Positions 52,458 through 61,631 of a DNA stretch of 64,000 nucleotides are shown piece after piece. The stretch comes from Hominicoprocola sp037419475 (GTDB taxonomy: Bacteria > Bacillota > Clostridia > Oscillospirales > Oscillospiraceae): assembly GCA_037419475.1 (NCBI GenBank), contig JAXYYF010000102.1, positions 1 through 64,000 of the forward strand, read 5' to 3'. How positions within the stretch are numbered: the first letter of the stretch is position 1; the number at the start of each line of letters is the position of its first letter. The notes under the pieces were generated by a model. The model saw nothing but the letters and a program-made list of their open reading frames with translations. It had not been told where the DNA came from and did no database searches. The position numbers were made by a program, and so were the translations under genes.

Positions 52458-52493
52458 CATAGAAAATTTACAATATAAGGGAGAATTGGAACT

Positions 52494-53462
52494 ATGATTT
52501 CTCACGGCAAGGACATCAAGATCTTCACCGGCAACGCAAATCCCAAGCTCGCGGCTGACATCTGCAAGATTATCGGCACCAAGCTCGGCGAGAGCGAGGT
52601 CAAGCGCTTTGCAGACGGCGAGGCTTCCGTGTCTCTGTATGAGACCGTGCGCGGCAGCGACGTGTTCCTCATCCAGTCCACCTGCAAGCCCGTCAACGAC
52701 AGCCTCATGGAGCTGCTCATCATGGTCGACGCGTGCCGCCGCGCCAGCGCGGGCCGCATCACCGCGGTCATGCCCTACTTCGGCTATGCCCGTCAGGACC
52801 GCAAGGCCAAGAGCCGCGATCCCATCTCCGCCAAGCTCGTTGCCAATATGCTCGTCGCCGCGGGCGTTGACCGCGTGCTGACCATGGACCTGCACGCCAA
52901 CCAGATCCAGGGCTTCTTCGATATTCCGGTGGATAACCTGTTCGGCAACCCCATCTTCGTTGATTACTACGCCAAGAAGTTCGGCGCGCATTGCGAGGAT
53001 ATGGTCGTCGTCAGCCCCGACGTCGGCTCCGTTGCCCGCGCCCGCACCTTTGCCCAGAAGCTGCACATGAACCTTGCCATCGTCGATAAGCGCCGCCAGA
53101 AGGCCAACCAGTGCGAGGTCATGAATGTTATCGGCGATGTCGAGGGCAAGGAGTGCATCCTCTTCGACGATATGGTCGATACCGCCGGCTCCCTCTGCAA
53201 CGCCGCCAAGGCGGTCGTTGAAGTCGGCGGCGCGAAGAAGGTCTACGCCTGCGCGAGCCACGGCGTTCTCTCCGGTCCCGCGCTTGAGCGCCTTGAGGCG
53301 AGCTGCATCGAGGAGCTGGCGCTGCTCGATACCATTCCCGCTCCCGTCGGCGAGGCCGAGCTGGCCAAGGCCCGCATCAAGTACCTGACCGTCGCGCCCA
53401 TGTTCGCCGAGGCGATTGAGCGCACCTATCAGGAAATCTCCATTGCAAAGCTGTTCAACTAA
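52494..53462 (+). CDS. prs: Ribose-phosphate pyrophosphokinase
   Basis: Prs makes PRPP from ribose 5-phosphate and ATP for nucleotide, His and Trp synthesis. The 322-residue protein shows KRFADGEASV, FGYARQDRKAKSRDPISAKL, TMDLHANQIQGFFD, VVSPDVGSVARAR and the PRPP-binding CILFDDMVDTAGSL. Codon bias is strong. GGGAGAA lies about eight bases before the ATG. A terminator separates it from pth. Confidence 0.97.
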   Translation: MISHGKDIKIFTGNANPKLAADICKIIGTKLGESEVKRFADGEASVSLYETVRGSDVFLIQSTCKPVNDSLMELLIMVDACRRASAGRITAVMPYFGYARQDRKAKSRDPISAKLVANMLVAAGVDRVLTMDLHANQIQGFFDIPVDNLFGNPIFVDYYAKKFGAHCEDMVVVSPDVGSVARARTFAQKLHMNLAIVDKRRQKANQCEVMNVIGDVEGKECILFDDMVDTAGSLCNAAKAVVEVGGAKKVYACASHGVLSGPALERLEASCIEELALLDTIPAPVGEAELAKARIKYLTVAPMFAEAIERTYQEISIAKLFN

Positions 53463-53474
53463 CATTTCTTCAAG

Positions 53475-53503
53475 AAAAGAGCGGCGATGAGCCGCTCTTT
53501 TTT
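53475..53503 (+). terminator. Intrinsic terminator after prs
   Basis: AAGAGCGGC pairs with GCCGCTCTT around GATGA and is followed by TTTT. Confidence 0.85.
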
Positions 53504-53519
53504 ATGTGAGGTCATTATC

Positions 53520-54113
53520 ATGCTCTTTGGAAAGAAAGTTACCGGCCCGGCGGAGTGGCTGCTCGTCTGTCTGGGGAATTACGGACAGAAATACGAGAAT
53601 ACCCGCCACAACATCGGCTTCATGGCCGCCGAGCGGCTCATTGAAAAGCAAGATCTGCGCTGCAACCGTCTGCGCTTCCGTGCGCTCACGGAGCTCATTG
53701 AGTTCGGCGGCGCGCGGGTGCTGCTGATGATGCCGCAGACGTATATGAATCTCTCCGGCGAGGCGGTGGGTGAGGCCGCACGGTTTTATAAGATTCCGAG
53801 CGACCATGTGCTCGTCATTTACGACGATGTGTCGCTCCCGCTCGGCAAGCTTCGCGTCCGCGACAAGGGCTCCGCCGGCGGACACAACGGCATTAAGAAT
53901 ATCATCCAGCACCTCGGCACTGATGTGTTCCCGCGCGTCAAGGTCGGCATCGGCGCGCCGAGCCATCCGGACTACGACATGGTGGACTGGGTGATCGGCA
54001 CGTTTTCCGCACAGGAGAAGAAGGTCGTGACCGAGGCCATCGACCGCGCGCTTGACGCGGCGGAGTGCATTATCTCCCGCGGTGTGACGGAGGCGCAGAA
54101 CCGCTTCAACTGA
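53520..54113 (+). CDS. pth: Peptidyl-tRNA hydrolase
   Basis: Pth frees tRNA from peptidyl-tRNA that drops off ribosomes. The 197-residue protein has LLVCLGNYGQKYENTRHNIGF with the catalytic His in TRHNIG, PQTYMNLSGEAV, DDVSLPLGKLRVRDKGSAGG and HNGIKNIIQHLG. A short start extension (MLFGKKVTGPAEW) precedes the core. The ATG at 53520 follows GAGGT by about eight bases. It sits between prs and mfd as in many Firmicutes. Confidence 0.95.
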   Translation: MLFGKKVTGPAEWLLVCLGNYGQKYENTRHNIGFMAAERLIEKQDLRCNRLRFRALTELIEFGGARVLLMMPQTYMNLSGEAVGEAARFYKIPSDHVLVIYDDVSLPLGKLRVRDKGSAGGHNGIKNIIQHLGTDVFPRVKVGIGAPSHPDYDMVDWVIGTFSAQEKKVVTEAIDRALDAAECIISRGVTEAQNRFN

Positions 54114-54132
54114 AAAGTTCACCATTCGTTCA

Positions 54133-54174
54133 TTTACATTTCACCTCCGGCGTAGTATACTGCCGGAGGTGAAA
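54133..54174 (+). promoter_or_regulatory. mfd promoter embedded in a 13-bp perfect inverted repeat
   Basis: TTTACA (54133-54138) and TATACT (54156-54161) are 17 bases apart. The arms TTTCACCTCCGGC (54139-54151) and GCCGGAGGTGAAA (54162-54174) enclose the -10 box as loop. The hairpin may also act as the pth terminator, followed by GCTTCTTTCG. Confidence 0.55.
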
Positions 54175-54289
54175 GCTTCTTTCGAGAGACTTTTATAGAG
54201 AACATCGAAAACAATGTGTGTGGGTACAGACCATTCCATCGGGGATGGTTTGCGCCCTTTTGCGCTTTGCGGCGGAAAGGAGGGGGCGC

Positions 54290-57200
54290 ATGCGGGAACT
54301 CAATCGCCTGATGATGGCACTGCCCGAACTGGGGGAGCTGGAGGAGATCATTCGCTTCGGCACGGGGCCGGCGGCGGTCAGCGGCGTGAGCGGCGTGCAC
54401 AGGGCAATGCTCGGCGCGGCGCTGTATGAGCGCACAAAACGCCCTCTCGCCGTGCTGTGTGCCGACGAACAGGAGGCGCGGCGCATGGCGGCTGACCTGA
54501 CCGCGCTGACCGGCGAAGCGCCGACGACGCTTTTTGCGCGCGAATGGCAGCTGCGCGACCGTGTGTCCGCTTCACACGGCTTTGAGCAGGAACGGCTGGA
54601 TGCGCTGTGCCGCATGGCTTTCGGGAAAACGCGGATCGTCGTAGCGACCGTGGACGGCATGATGCAGCGCACACTGCCGCCGGCGGCGCTGCGCAGTGCA
54701 GTCTTGACGCTCAAGCTCGGCGGAGAGTACGATCTGCGTGAACTGACCGGAGAACTGACCGCCGCGGGATATGTCCGCTGTGAGCAGGTCGAGGGTGCGG
54801 GACAGTTTGCCGTGCGCGGCGGAATATTGGACGTATATTCGCCCATGAGCGCGCCGGTGCGTGTGGAGTTTTTCGATACCGAGATCGACGCGATGGGCGA
54901 ATTTGACATCGCCACCCAGCGCCGCACGAAAAATATTGAGGAGCTGACCGTGCTGCCAGCCGCCGAGGTGCTGCCCTCTGCCGCCGAGGATGGCGGGGAG
55001 GCCATGCTCGCGCGGATGGAGCATGCAGCGCGTGAGCTTGCGAAAAAAGAGAGCACAGAGAAGCTGGCGGATACGATCCTTGCGGATACCGAACGGCTGC
55101 GTGAGGGACTTCCCCTCGGCGGCATGGACCGCTACCTGACCGCCGCTTATCCGACGGCAGTATGCGCGGCGGATTATCTGCCGAAGGATGCGCTTGTGCT
55201 TGTGTGCGAGAGCGGACGCGTGATGGAGCGGGCAAAGAGCTGCGCCTTCGAATGGGGCGGGGACATCAAGCTCCTGCTGGAAGAGGGCGCGCTCGCGGGT
55301 CGGTTCGCGTCGCTGTTTATTGATATGGATACATTGGCGCGAACATTGCAGGCGCGTTTCCCGATGCTTTTGTGCGACAGTCTGCCGACCTCACGCTATC
55401 TTGCTCCACCGCGGGCGCTTTTGAGCATCAACGCGCGTCAGCTCCCATCGTATGGCGGAAGTCTCGAAACGGCGGCCGCAGATCTGGAGCATTATCTCTC
55501 CTCCGGCTGCGCCGTGCTGGTGCTCTGCGGCAACGAGACGCGCGCGAAGAACCTGCAGCGTCTGCTCTCTGAGCGCGGCGTTCAGGTGAGGCTCGACCTT
55601 GCGGAGCAAACGCTGCCGAAGGAGGGCGAGGCGGTCATCGGCCTCGGCGCGCTGAGTGCGGGCTGCGAATATCCGCAGCTGCATCTGGTGATCCTGACCG
55701 AGGGACAGCTGCTCTCACCGGTGTCGGGAAAGCAGCCGCGCGCGCACCGCGCGAAAAAAGATACCAGCCGGCAGAAGATTCAATCCTATACCGATCTGAC
55801 ACCCGGTGATCTTGTGGTGCATGAGCGCCACGGCATCGGTCGCTTCGTCGGCATGGAGCGCATCCGTGTGGACGGCGCGGACAAGGACTATATCAAGATC
55901 GCCTATGCCGGGAGTGACAGCCTGTATGTTCCCGCGACGCAGCTTGATATGGTGTCGAAATACATCGGCGGTCATGGCGAGGACGATGGTGAACGTGTGC
56001 GCCTGAGCCGGCTGGGCGGAACGGACTGGACCAAGGCCAAGGCACGCGCCAAGGCTGCGGCCAAGGATCTTGCCAAGGGGCTCATCAAGCTTTATGCCGA
56101 GCGTCAACGGCGCCCCGGTTTTGCCTTTTCGCCGGATTCGACATGGCAGCGAGAGTTTGAGGACGCCTTTGACTATACGGAAACGGACGACCAGCTCCGC
56201 GCGATCGCGGAGATCAAGGGCGACATGGAGCGCCCGCAGCCGATGGACCGCCTTCTCTGCGGCGACGTGGGCTATGGCAAAACGGAGGTCGCGCTGCGCG
56301 CGGTGATGAAGTGCGTGCTCGACGGCAAGCAGGCGGCCATCCTCGTGCCGACAACAGTGCTTGCCCAGCAGCATTACGCGACGGCCATCAATCGCTTCCG
56401 CAGCTTTCCGGTGACGATCGAGGTGCTCAGCCGCTTCAAAACACCGGCACAGAAAAAGAAAATTCTGCAAAGCGCGGCGGAGGGAAAAATCGATCTGCTC
56501 ATCGGCACGCATTCGCTGCTGCAAAAGAGCCTGCATTTTAAAGATCTGGGTTTGCTTATCATCGACGAAGAGCAGCGCTTCGGCGTGACGCACAAGGAAA
56601 AGCTCAAGGAGCTGGCGCGTCAGGTCGATACGCTCACGCTTTCGGCCACGCCCATCCCGCGCACGCTGAATATGGCGCTCTCGGGCCTGCGCGATATGTC
56701 CACCATCGAAACGCCGCCGCAGGATCGCCGGCCGGTGCAGACCTATGTGCTTGAGCATGACTGGGGCGTGATCGCCGAGGCGATCCGGCGCGAGCTTGCG
56801 CGCGGCGGACAGGTCTATTACCTCCACAACCGCGTTGAGACGATCGACCGCTGCACCGCGCAGCTGCAAAAGCTGCTGGGCCCGGAGGTCAGCATCGCCA
56901 CCGCGCATGGAAAGCTGGACGAAAAGGGCCTGACGAATGTGATGCAGCGTTTCTCCGACGGTGACGCACAGGTGCTCGTGTGCACGACCATCATCGAAAC
57001 GGGTATTGACATTCCAAACGTCAATACGCTCATTATTGAAGACGCCGATCGGCTCGGCCTTGCCCAGCTTCATCAGATCCGCGGCCGAATCGGCCGCAGC
57101 GCGCGGCGGGCCTATGCCTATATGACCTACCGGCCGGGCAAGATCCTCACCGAGGTCGCCTCCAAGCGCCTGACGGCCATCCGTGAGTATGCAGAATTCG

Positions 57201-57850
57201 GCTCCGGCTTCCGCATCGCCATGCGTGATCTGGAGATCCGTGGCGCGGGCAACCTGCTCGGATCCGAACAGTCGGGCTATATGATGAGCGTGGGCTATGA
57301 TATGTATTTGCAGCTTCTGGAGGAAGCCGTGCTCGAAGAGCGCGGCGAGAAAAAGACGGTGCATAGCGACTGCTCGGCCGACCTGACGGTTTCGGCCAAT
57401 CTGCCGGAGAGCTATATCCCCTCGAGCGAGCAACGCATGGACGTTTACCGCCGTATCGCGGCGGTGCGCACGCGGGAGGAATCGCAGGATCTGCTCGACG
57501 AGCTGCTCGACCGCTACGGTGAGCCGCCGGAGAGCACGCTGGCATTGCTGGATGTGGCGATGCTGCGTGCGGCGGCCTGTGCGGTCGGTATCCGCGACAT
57601 TTCCCAGCAGGGCGGCACCATCACCTTTACTTTCGGCGGGCAGATGCCGGTCGAGGCGGTCATGCGCGTGTGCACGCAGGGGAGAAATAAGCGCCGGCTG
57701 ACGCTCTCCGCCGGTGCGGAGCCGCGGCTTGCGCTGCGGCTTGATAAGGGCGAGCAGCCGCTCAAGGCGGCGCTCGGGCTGGTCGAGAGCCTGAAATTCG
57801 CCGGGGGCGAGGAAACGGATTGTACCGCTGGCAGCAGCGCTGTACGATAA
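54290..57850 (+). CDS. mfd: Transcription-repair coupling factor Mfd
   Basis: Mfd removes RNA polymerase stalled at DNA damage and recruits UvrABC. The 1186-residue protein has the UvrB-like module (about residues 20-350, with GQFAVRGGILDVYSP), the RNA-polymerase-interacting domain (DLTPGDLVVHERHGIGRF, near residue 505), a helicase core with Walker A GDVGYGKTE (near 655) and the DEEQRFG box (near 757), LSATPIPRTL, the motif QIRGRIGRS, and the C-terminal TRCF domain. The ATG at 54290 follows GGAAAGGAGG. It is of normal length. Confidence 0.97.
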   Translation: MRELNRLMMALPELGELEEIIRFGTGPAAVSGVSGVHRAMLGAALYERTKRPLAVLCADEQEARRMAADLTALTGEAPTTLFAREWQLRDRVSASHGFEQERLDALCRMAFGKTRIVVATVDGMMQRTLPPAALRSAVLTLKLGGEYDLRELTGELTAAGYVRCEQVEGAGQFAVRGGILDVYSPMSAPVRVEFFDTEIDAMGEFDIATQRRTKNIEELTVLPAAEVLPSAAEDGGEAMLARMEHAARELAKKESTEKLADTILADTERLREGLPLGGMDRYLTAAYPTAVCAADYLPKDALVLVCESGRVMERAKSCAFEWGGDIKLLLEEGALAGRFASLFIDMDTLARTLQARFPMLLCDSLPTSRYLAPPRALLSINARQLPSYGGSLETAAADLEHYLSSGCAVLVLCGNETRAKNLQRLLSERGVQVRLDLAEQTLPKEGEAVIGLGALSAGCEYPQLHLVILTEGQLLSPVSGKQPRAHRAKKDTSRQKIQSYTDLTPGDLVVHERHGIGRFVGMERIRVDGADKDYIKIAYAGSDSLYVPATQLDMVSKYIGGHGEDDGERVRLSRLGGTDWTKAKARAKAAAKDLAKGLIKLYAERQRRPGFAFSPDSTWQREFEDAFDYTETDDQLRAIAEIKGDMERPQPMDRLLCGDVGYGKTEVALRAVMKCVLDGKQAAILVPTTVLAQQHYATAINRFRSFPVTIEVLSRFKTPAQKKKILQSAAEGKIDLLIGTHSLLQKSLHFKDLGLLIIDEEQRFGVTHKEKLKELARQVDTLTLSATPIPRTLNMALSGLRDMSTIETPPQDRRPVQTYVLEHDWGVIAEAIRRELARGGQVYYLHNRVETIDRCTAQLQKLLGPEVSIATAHGKLDEKGLTNVMQRFSDGDAQVLVCTTIIETGIDIPNVNTLIIEDADRLGLAQLHQIRGRIGRSARRAYAYMTYRPGKILTEVASKRLTAIREYAEFGSGFRIAMRDLEIRGAGNLLGSEQSGYMMSVGYDMYLQLLEEAVLEERGEKKTVHSDCSADLTVSANLPESYIPSSEQRMDVYRRIAAVRTREESQDLLDELLDRYGEPPESTLALLDVAMLRAAACAVGIRDISQQGGTITFTFGGQMPVEAVMRVCTQGRNKRRLTLSAGAEPRLALRLDKGEQPLKAALGLVESLKFAGGEETDCTAGSSAVR

Positions 57851-57879
57851 AACAAGAAGAAAAGAAAGAGGATAAAGCG

Positions 57880-59058
57880 ATGAAGAGAATGTTGGGGCTG
57901 GCGCTTGCGCTGGCAATGGTATTTTCCCTTGCCGGCTGCGGCAAGGAGTTTGACGAGGGCAAGATCAGGGAGGGCGTCTGCTACGAGGCGACCGGGATCT
58001 CGCCTGACGCGGTCGCCATGAAGGTGGACGGCGCGAGCGTGCCGATGGATATGTATTTTTATAACATCTGCTATGCTGCGTCCTACATGCAGAATTTCAT
58101 GACGATGTACGGCATGGACTTTGATTGGGACATGGATCTCGGCGACGGTATGACGGTGTACGACGCCGTGAAGCAGAGTGCACTGGAGAACACCAAGGGC
58201 TTTGCCGTGATCGAAAAGCTGGCGAAGGAGAACAATGTTGTTCTGGACGAGGACGCGCTCAAAGCGCTTGACACCAAGCTCCAGCAGGTCATCGACGATC
58301 TGGGCGGCGAGGAGAATTATGCCGCCGAGCTTGCCAAGATCGGTCTGCGCGAGGAGACCTACGACCGTATGCGCCGCTCCGACTCGCTCTACGATGCACT
58401 CAAGACGCTTTATGCCACCGAGGGCAGCAGCCTTTACGCTTCCGACGATACGCTTCTGGCCTACGCCGAGGAGCAGGGCTATATGACGGCGGATCACATT
58501 CTGCTGCTGACGAAGGACATGTCCACCTATCAGGAACTGGACGCGGAGACCGCCGCGCAGAAGAAGGAACTGGCCGATGAGATCAAGGCCAAGCTGGACG
58601 CCTACACGGGCGATGACATCGTTGCCTATTTCACGGAGCTGGCCGACGAGTACAGCGAGGACAGCGGCCGCGAGGGCAACCCGGACGGCTATACCTTCGG
58701 CTCCGGTCAGATGGCCGAGGAATTTGAGGACACGGCGGCGGCCCTCGGTGAAAACGAGATCAGCGAGGTGGTCAAGAGCAGCTATGGCTACCATATCATT
58801 CTGCGCAAGCCGCTCGACGCCGAGAAGGCGGTCGACATGGTGCGCGACGCCTATTTTGAGGACATGATGAATCAGGCCACGGAAAATGCGGAGGTCACGA
58901 TCAATCCGGCAGTGGAAGCGCTGGACGTCAAGGATGTTTATGAGGGCTTCCTTGCTGCACAGGAGGCCACGGAGCCGGAGACGGATGCACAGGATACGCC
59001 GAACAGCGCGACAGCCGGCACGACGGATGATGTGCAGGACGAGCAGACACAGGGCTGA
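57880..59058 (+). CDS. PrsA-like foldase lipoprotein (parvulin-type peptidyl-prolyl isomerase)
   Basis: The 392-residue protein is exported and lipidated (lipobox LAGC, Cys20). A SurA/PrsA-like helical N-domain (about residues 45-200) is followed by a parvulin domain (about 195-315) with TADHILLLTKD, EYSEDSGREGNPDGYTFGSG, FEDTAAALGENEIS and SSYGYHIILRK. It would help folding of secreted proteins outside the membrane. The last ~35 residues are an acidic, Thr- and Gln-rich tail. The GAGG site lies before the ATG at 57880. It follows mfd by 29 bases. Confidence 0.9.
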   Translation: MKRMLGLALALAMVFSLAGCGKEFDEGKIREGVCYEATGISPDAVAMKVDGASVPMDMYFYNICYAASYMQNFMTMYGMDFDWDMDLGDGMTVYDAVKQSALENTKGFAVIEKLAKENNVVLDEDALKALDTKLQQVIDDLGGEENYAAELAKIGLREETYDRMRRSDSLYDALKTLYATEGSSLYASDDTLLAYAEEQGYMTADHILLLTKDMSTYQELDAETAAQKKELADEIKAKLDAYTGDDIVAYFTELADEYSEDSGREGNPDGYTFGSGQMAEEFEDTAAALGENEISEVVKSSYGYHIILRKPLDAEKAVDMVRDAYFEDMMNQATENAEVTINPAVEALDVKDVYEGFLAAQEATEPETDAQDTPNSATAGTTDDVQDEQTQG

Positions 59059-59146
59059 CGATGCAGGAAATGCTTCACAAGTGTTAACTTTTTAACAAAA
59101 TGAAGGAAAAATGTCAATTTTGCCACGATAAAATAATATTTTGCAG

Positions 59147-59175
59147 TTGATTTTTCATGCATGGCTGTGTATAAT
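59147..59175 (+). promoter_or_regulatory. Promoter of the thiolase gene
   Basis: TTGATT (59147-59152) and TATAAT (59170-59175) are 17 bases apart in AT-rich DNA, 64 bases before the start. Confidence 0.75.
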
Positions 59176-59239
59176 CAAAACGAAATCAAGCTGTACCTGT
59201 GGCATACTAAATTTTAATAAATGAAGAAGGAGATCTCTC

Positions 59240-60499
59240 ATGAAAGAACTGTATGTTGTCAATTGCTGCCGTACTGCGGTCGGCTCCTATGGCGGTTCCC
59301 TGAAGAACACTCCGGCGGCCGAGCTGGGCGCGATCGTTGTCAAGGAAGCGCTCAAGCGCGCGAATGTCGCGCCCGAGAACGTGGACGAGCTGATGTTCGG
59401 CTGCATCCTGACCTCCGGTCTGGGTCAGAACGTCGCTCGTCAGGTCGGCGTGGGCGCCGGTCTGCCCTACTCCGTTCCCGCCTACACCGTCGGCATGGTC
59501 TGCGGTTCCGGCATGAAGTCCGTCATTGAGGCGGGCCGCGCCATCCTTGCCGGCGACGCCGATATCGTTGTCTGCGGCGGCACCGAGAACATGAGCGCCG
59601 CTCCCTATGCTGCTCCCGACGCTCGCTGGGGTGCTCGCATGGGCGACAAGAAGCTGGTCGATACCATGATCAAGGACGGCCTGTGGGACGCTTTCAACAA
59701 CTATCATATGGGCACCACCGCTGAGAATATCTGCGACGTGTGGGGCATTACCCGCGAGGAACTCGATGCCTTCGGCGCTGCCTCCCAGCAGAAGACCGAG
59801 GCCGCGCAGGCTTCCGGCCGCTTTGATGCCGAGATCGTTCCCGTTCCCGTCAAGGTCAAGAAGGAGATCGTCGAGTTCAAGAAGGATGAGTTCCCCCGCG
59901 CCGGCTCCACGCCCGAGGGCCTTGCCAAGCTCAAGGGCGCGTTCCCGGTCGGTCCCGAGGGCGTTGAGGACCAGATCGTCCACACCTTCCAGCCCACCGA
60001 GATCCATGAGGCGGATACCCGCAAGCACGTTCAGCGCGTGACCGCCGGCAACGCCTCCGGCATCAACGATGGCGCTGCCGCCATCGTCCTCGCCTCCGGT
60101 GAGGCCGTGAAGAAGTACAACCTCAAGCCCATGGCGAAGCTCATCAGCTGGGGTCAGGGCGGCGTCGATCCCAAGATCATGGGTGTCGGCCCGGTTCCCG
60201 CTTCCCGTCAGGCCATGAAGAAGGCCGGCGTGACCATCGAGGACATCGATCTGGTCGAAGCCAACGAGGCCTTTGCCGCGCAGTCCATTGCTGTCGCGCG
60301 TGAGCTGCACTTCGACATGAGCAAGGTCAACGTCAACGGCGGCGCGATCTCCATCGGCCACCCTGTCGGCGCTTCCGGCGCTCGTATCATTGTCACCCTG
60401 CTCCATGAGATGCTCAAGCGTCCCGAGGCCAAGAAGGGTCTTGCCACCCTCTGCATTGGCGGCGGTCAGGGCGTCGCCACCATCTTTGAAAAGTGCTGA
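59240..60499 (+). CDS. thlA: Acetyl-CoA C-acetyltransferase (thiolase)
   Basis: Thiolase condenses two acetyl-CoA into acetoacetyl-CoA, the first step of butyrate formation, or runs in reverse. The 419-residue protein has all catalytic residues: Cys88 in MVCGSGMKS, His374 in GHPVGASGAR and Cys405 in CIGGGQG, plus NEAFAAQS. It is about 25 residues longer than the Clostridium ThlA, with extra residues around HTFQPTEIHEADTRKH. Very strong C-ending codon bias and a good promoter point to high expression. It is monocistronic; the rest of the butyrate genes are not in the window. Confidence 0.94.
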   Translation: MKELYVVNCCRTAVGSYGGSLKNTPAAELGAIVVKEALKRANVAPENVDELMFGCILTSGLGQNVARQVGVGAGLPYSVPAYTVGMVCGSGMKSVIEAGRAILAGDADIVVCGGTENMSAAPYAAPDARWGARMGDKKLVDTMIKDGLWDAFNNYHMGTTAENICDVWGITREELDAFGAASQQKTEAAQASGRFDAEIVPVPVKVKKEIVEFKKDEFPRAGSTPEGLAKLKGAFPVGPEGVEDQIVHTFQPTEIHEADTRKHVQRVTAGNASGINDGAAAIVLASGEAVKKYNLKPMAKLISWGQGGVDPKIMGVGPVPASRQAMKKAGVTIEDIDLVEANEAFAAQSIAVARELHFDMSKVNVNGGAISIGHPVGASGARIIVTLLHEMLKRPEAKKGLATLCIGGGQGVATIFEKC

Positions 60500-60515
60500 G
60501 CACGAAAAAGTGAGT

Positions 60516-60551
60516 AAAAATAAGAGCCGCCATCCGGCGGCTCTTATTTTT
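60516..60551. terminator. Bidirectional terminator between thiolase and DUF975 genes
   Basis: AAAAATAAGAGCCGCC pairs with GGCGGCTCTTATTTTT around ATCC. Confidence 0.9.
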
Positions 60552-60564
60552 TACTTTTTGAAGC

Positions 60565-61350
60565 TTAAAACTCGGGTCCCTGATAGTGGGGCGGTTCCTG
60601 ATGCGGTATCTCACTGTCGGACAGCGGTGAGGTGGCACGCAGATAAAAACCGCATTCCGAAAGCGTATAGTACGGCAGCAGATAGACCCCTACAGCGCTT
60701 TGAAGCAGCCAGAGGATCAGGGTTCCGAGCATGATGCCCGGAAAGCTGTCGGGCAGCCACGTCAGAATAATGCGTTCATACAGGCCTACTGTCAGAAGCA
60801 TTAGAACGATCCAGCCAAAGAAGCTGATCTGAAGACCGAAGAGCTGGCCCTTGTAGCCGATCGTCTGACGCTTGCTGCGCTCGAGCGCCTCCATCACGCC
60901 GATGCCGGGATCCTGACAGAGGTTCCATATGGCGAAGGAGTAGCGGTAGGCTGCAATGATGCCGGGAATAACGAAGAGCATCGACCACAGAGCGATGAAA
61001 AATCCGCGGATGATGTACAGCGCAACGATTTTTCCAGCAAAGGTGAAGCCGTCGAAGAGGCTTTCGTAGGGCATTTCCTCGCGGCGGTGAACGCCGAGGG
61101 CATAGCACCGGTAGCCGGCCTCAAGCACCTGCGAGAGCAGAGTGATAAGAATGCTGACGAAGGAAATGGAAAAGGACGCAAAACCGATCAGACGGCCTGT
61201 CAGGGGCGTAACGGCTCCGTCGAGAAGGCTGAGAAAAAGTGATATGACGAAAAAGAGCAGCGTGAGGCGAATGGGTGAGACCCTCGCGGTGCGCATAAGC
61301 TCCCGCGCTTCGCGCTTGATCGCTGCGCGGTCGAGCTGGCGGATAAACAT
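60565..61350 (-). CDS. DUF975 family integral membrane protein
   Basis: The 261-residue protein has about six transmembrane helices and the DUF975 signature ALERSKRQTIGYKGQLFGLQ followed by ISFFGW. The N-terminus (RQLDRAAIKREARELM) is charged and cytoplasmic. A late YYTLSECGFYL matches the family's end. The function of DUF975 is not known. The ATG at 61350 has AGGAGG nine bases upstream. It is a single-gene unit with its own promoter, convergent with the thiolase gene. Confidence 0.85.
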   Translation of the reverse strand: MFIRQLDRAAIKREARELMRTARVSPIRLTLLFFVISLFLSLLDGAVTPLTGRLIGFASFSISFVSILITLLSQVLEAGYRCYALGVHRREEMPYESLFDGFTFAGKIVALYIIRGFFIALWSMLFVIPGIIAAYRYSFAIWNLCQDPGIGVMEALERSKRQTIGYKGQLFGLQISFFGWIVLMLLTVGLYERIILTWLPDSFPGIMLGTLILWLLQSAVGVYLLPYYTLSECGFYLRATSPLSDSEIPHQEPPHYQGPEF

Positions 61351-61381
61351 GAAAAGAAGCCTCCTTATGTATGGTAAAAAG

Positions 61382-61410
61382 AGTATACCATCCGTGCACA
61401 GCGCCGTCAA
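61382..61410 (-). promoter_or_regulatory. Promoter of the DUF975 gene
   Basis: On the minus strand TTGACG (61405-61410) and TATACT (61382-61387) are 17 bases apart, with TGG before the -10 box. Confidence 0.75.
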
Positions 61411-61542
61411 GCAAGCGGGGAAAGGGGGGCGGTGTGGGGATAAGGTGGAAAAAAAGCATGGTCAAATTACAAAATTTGTGTAAAATTCCAACAAAAATAG
61501 GAAGAATGAGCGAAAAAAGCGGTTGTTAGCGGAAGATATGTC

Positions 61543-61571
61543 TGGACATCATAAAATGATTGATGTATAAT
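61543..61571 (+). promoter_or_regulatory. Promoter of the rnf operon
   Basis: TGGACA (61543-61548) and TATAAT (61566-61571) are 17 bases apart, 60 bases before rnfC. Between this and the DUF975 promoter (about 61411-61542) I see nothing else. Confidence 0.7.
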
Positions 61572-61631
61572 TTCAACGATTGTGGAGTGGTGTTTCCATT
61601 GCTCCAAGCAGTAAAAGATGAGGTGAAGACA

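Noticed and set aside
55715..57916. A 733-codon open frame opposite mfd
   Set aside because: Antisense shadow; the helicase motifs lie on the other strand.
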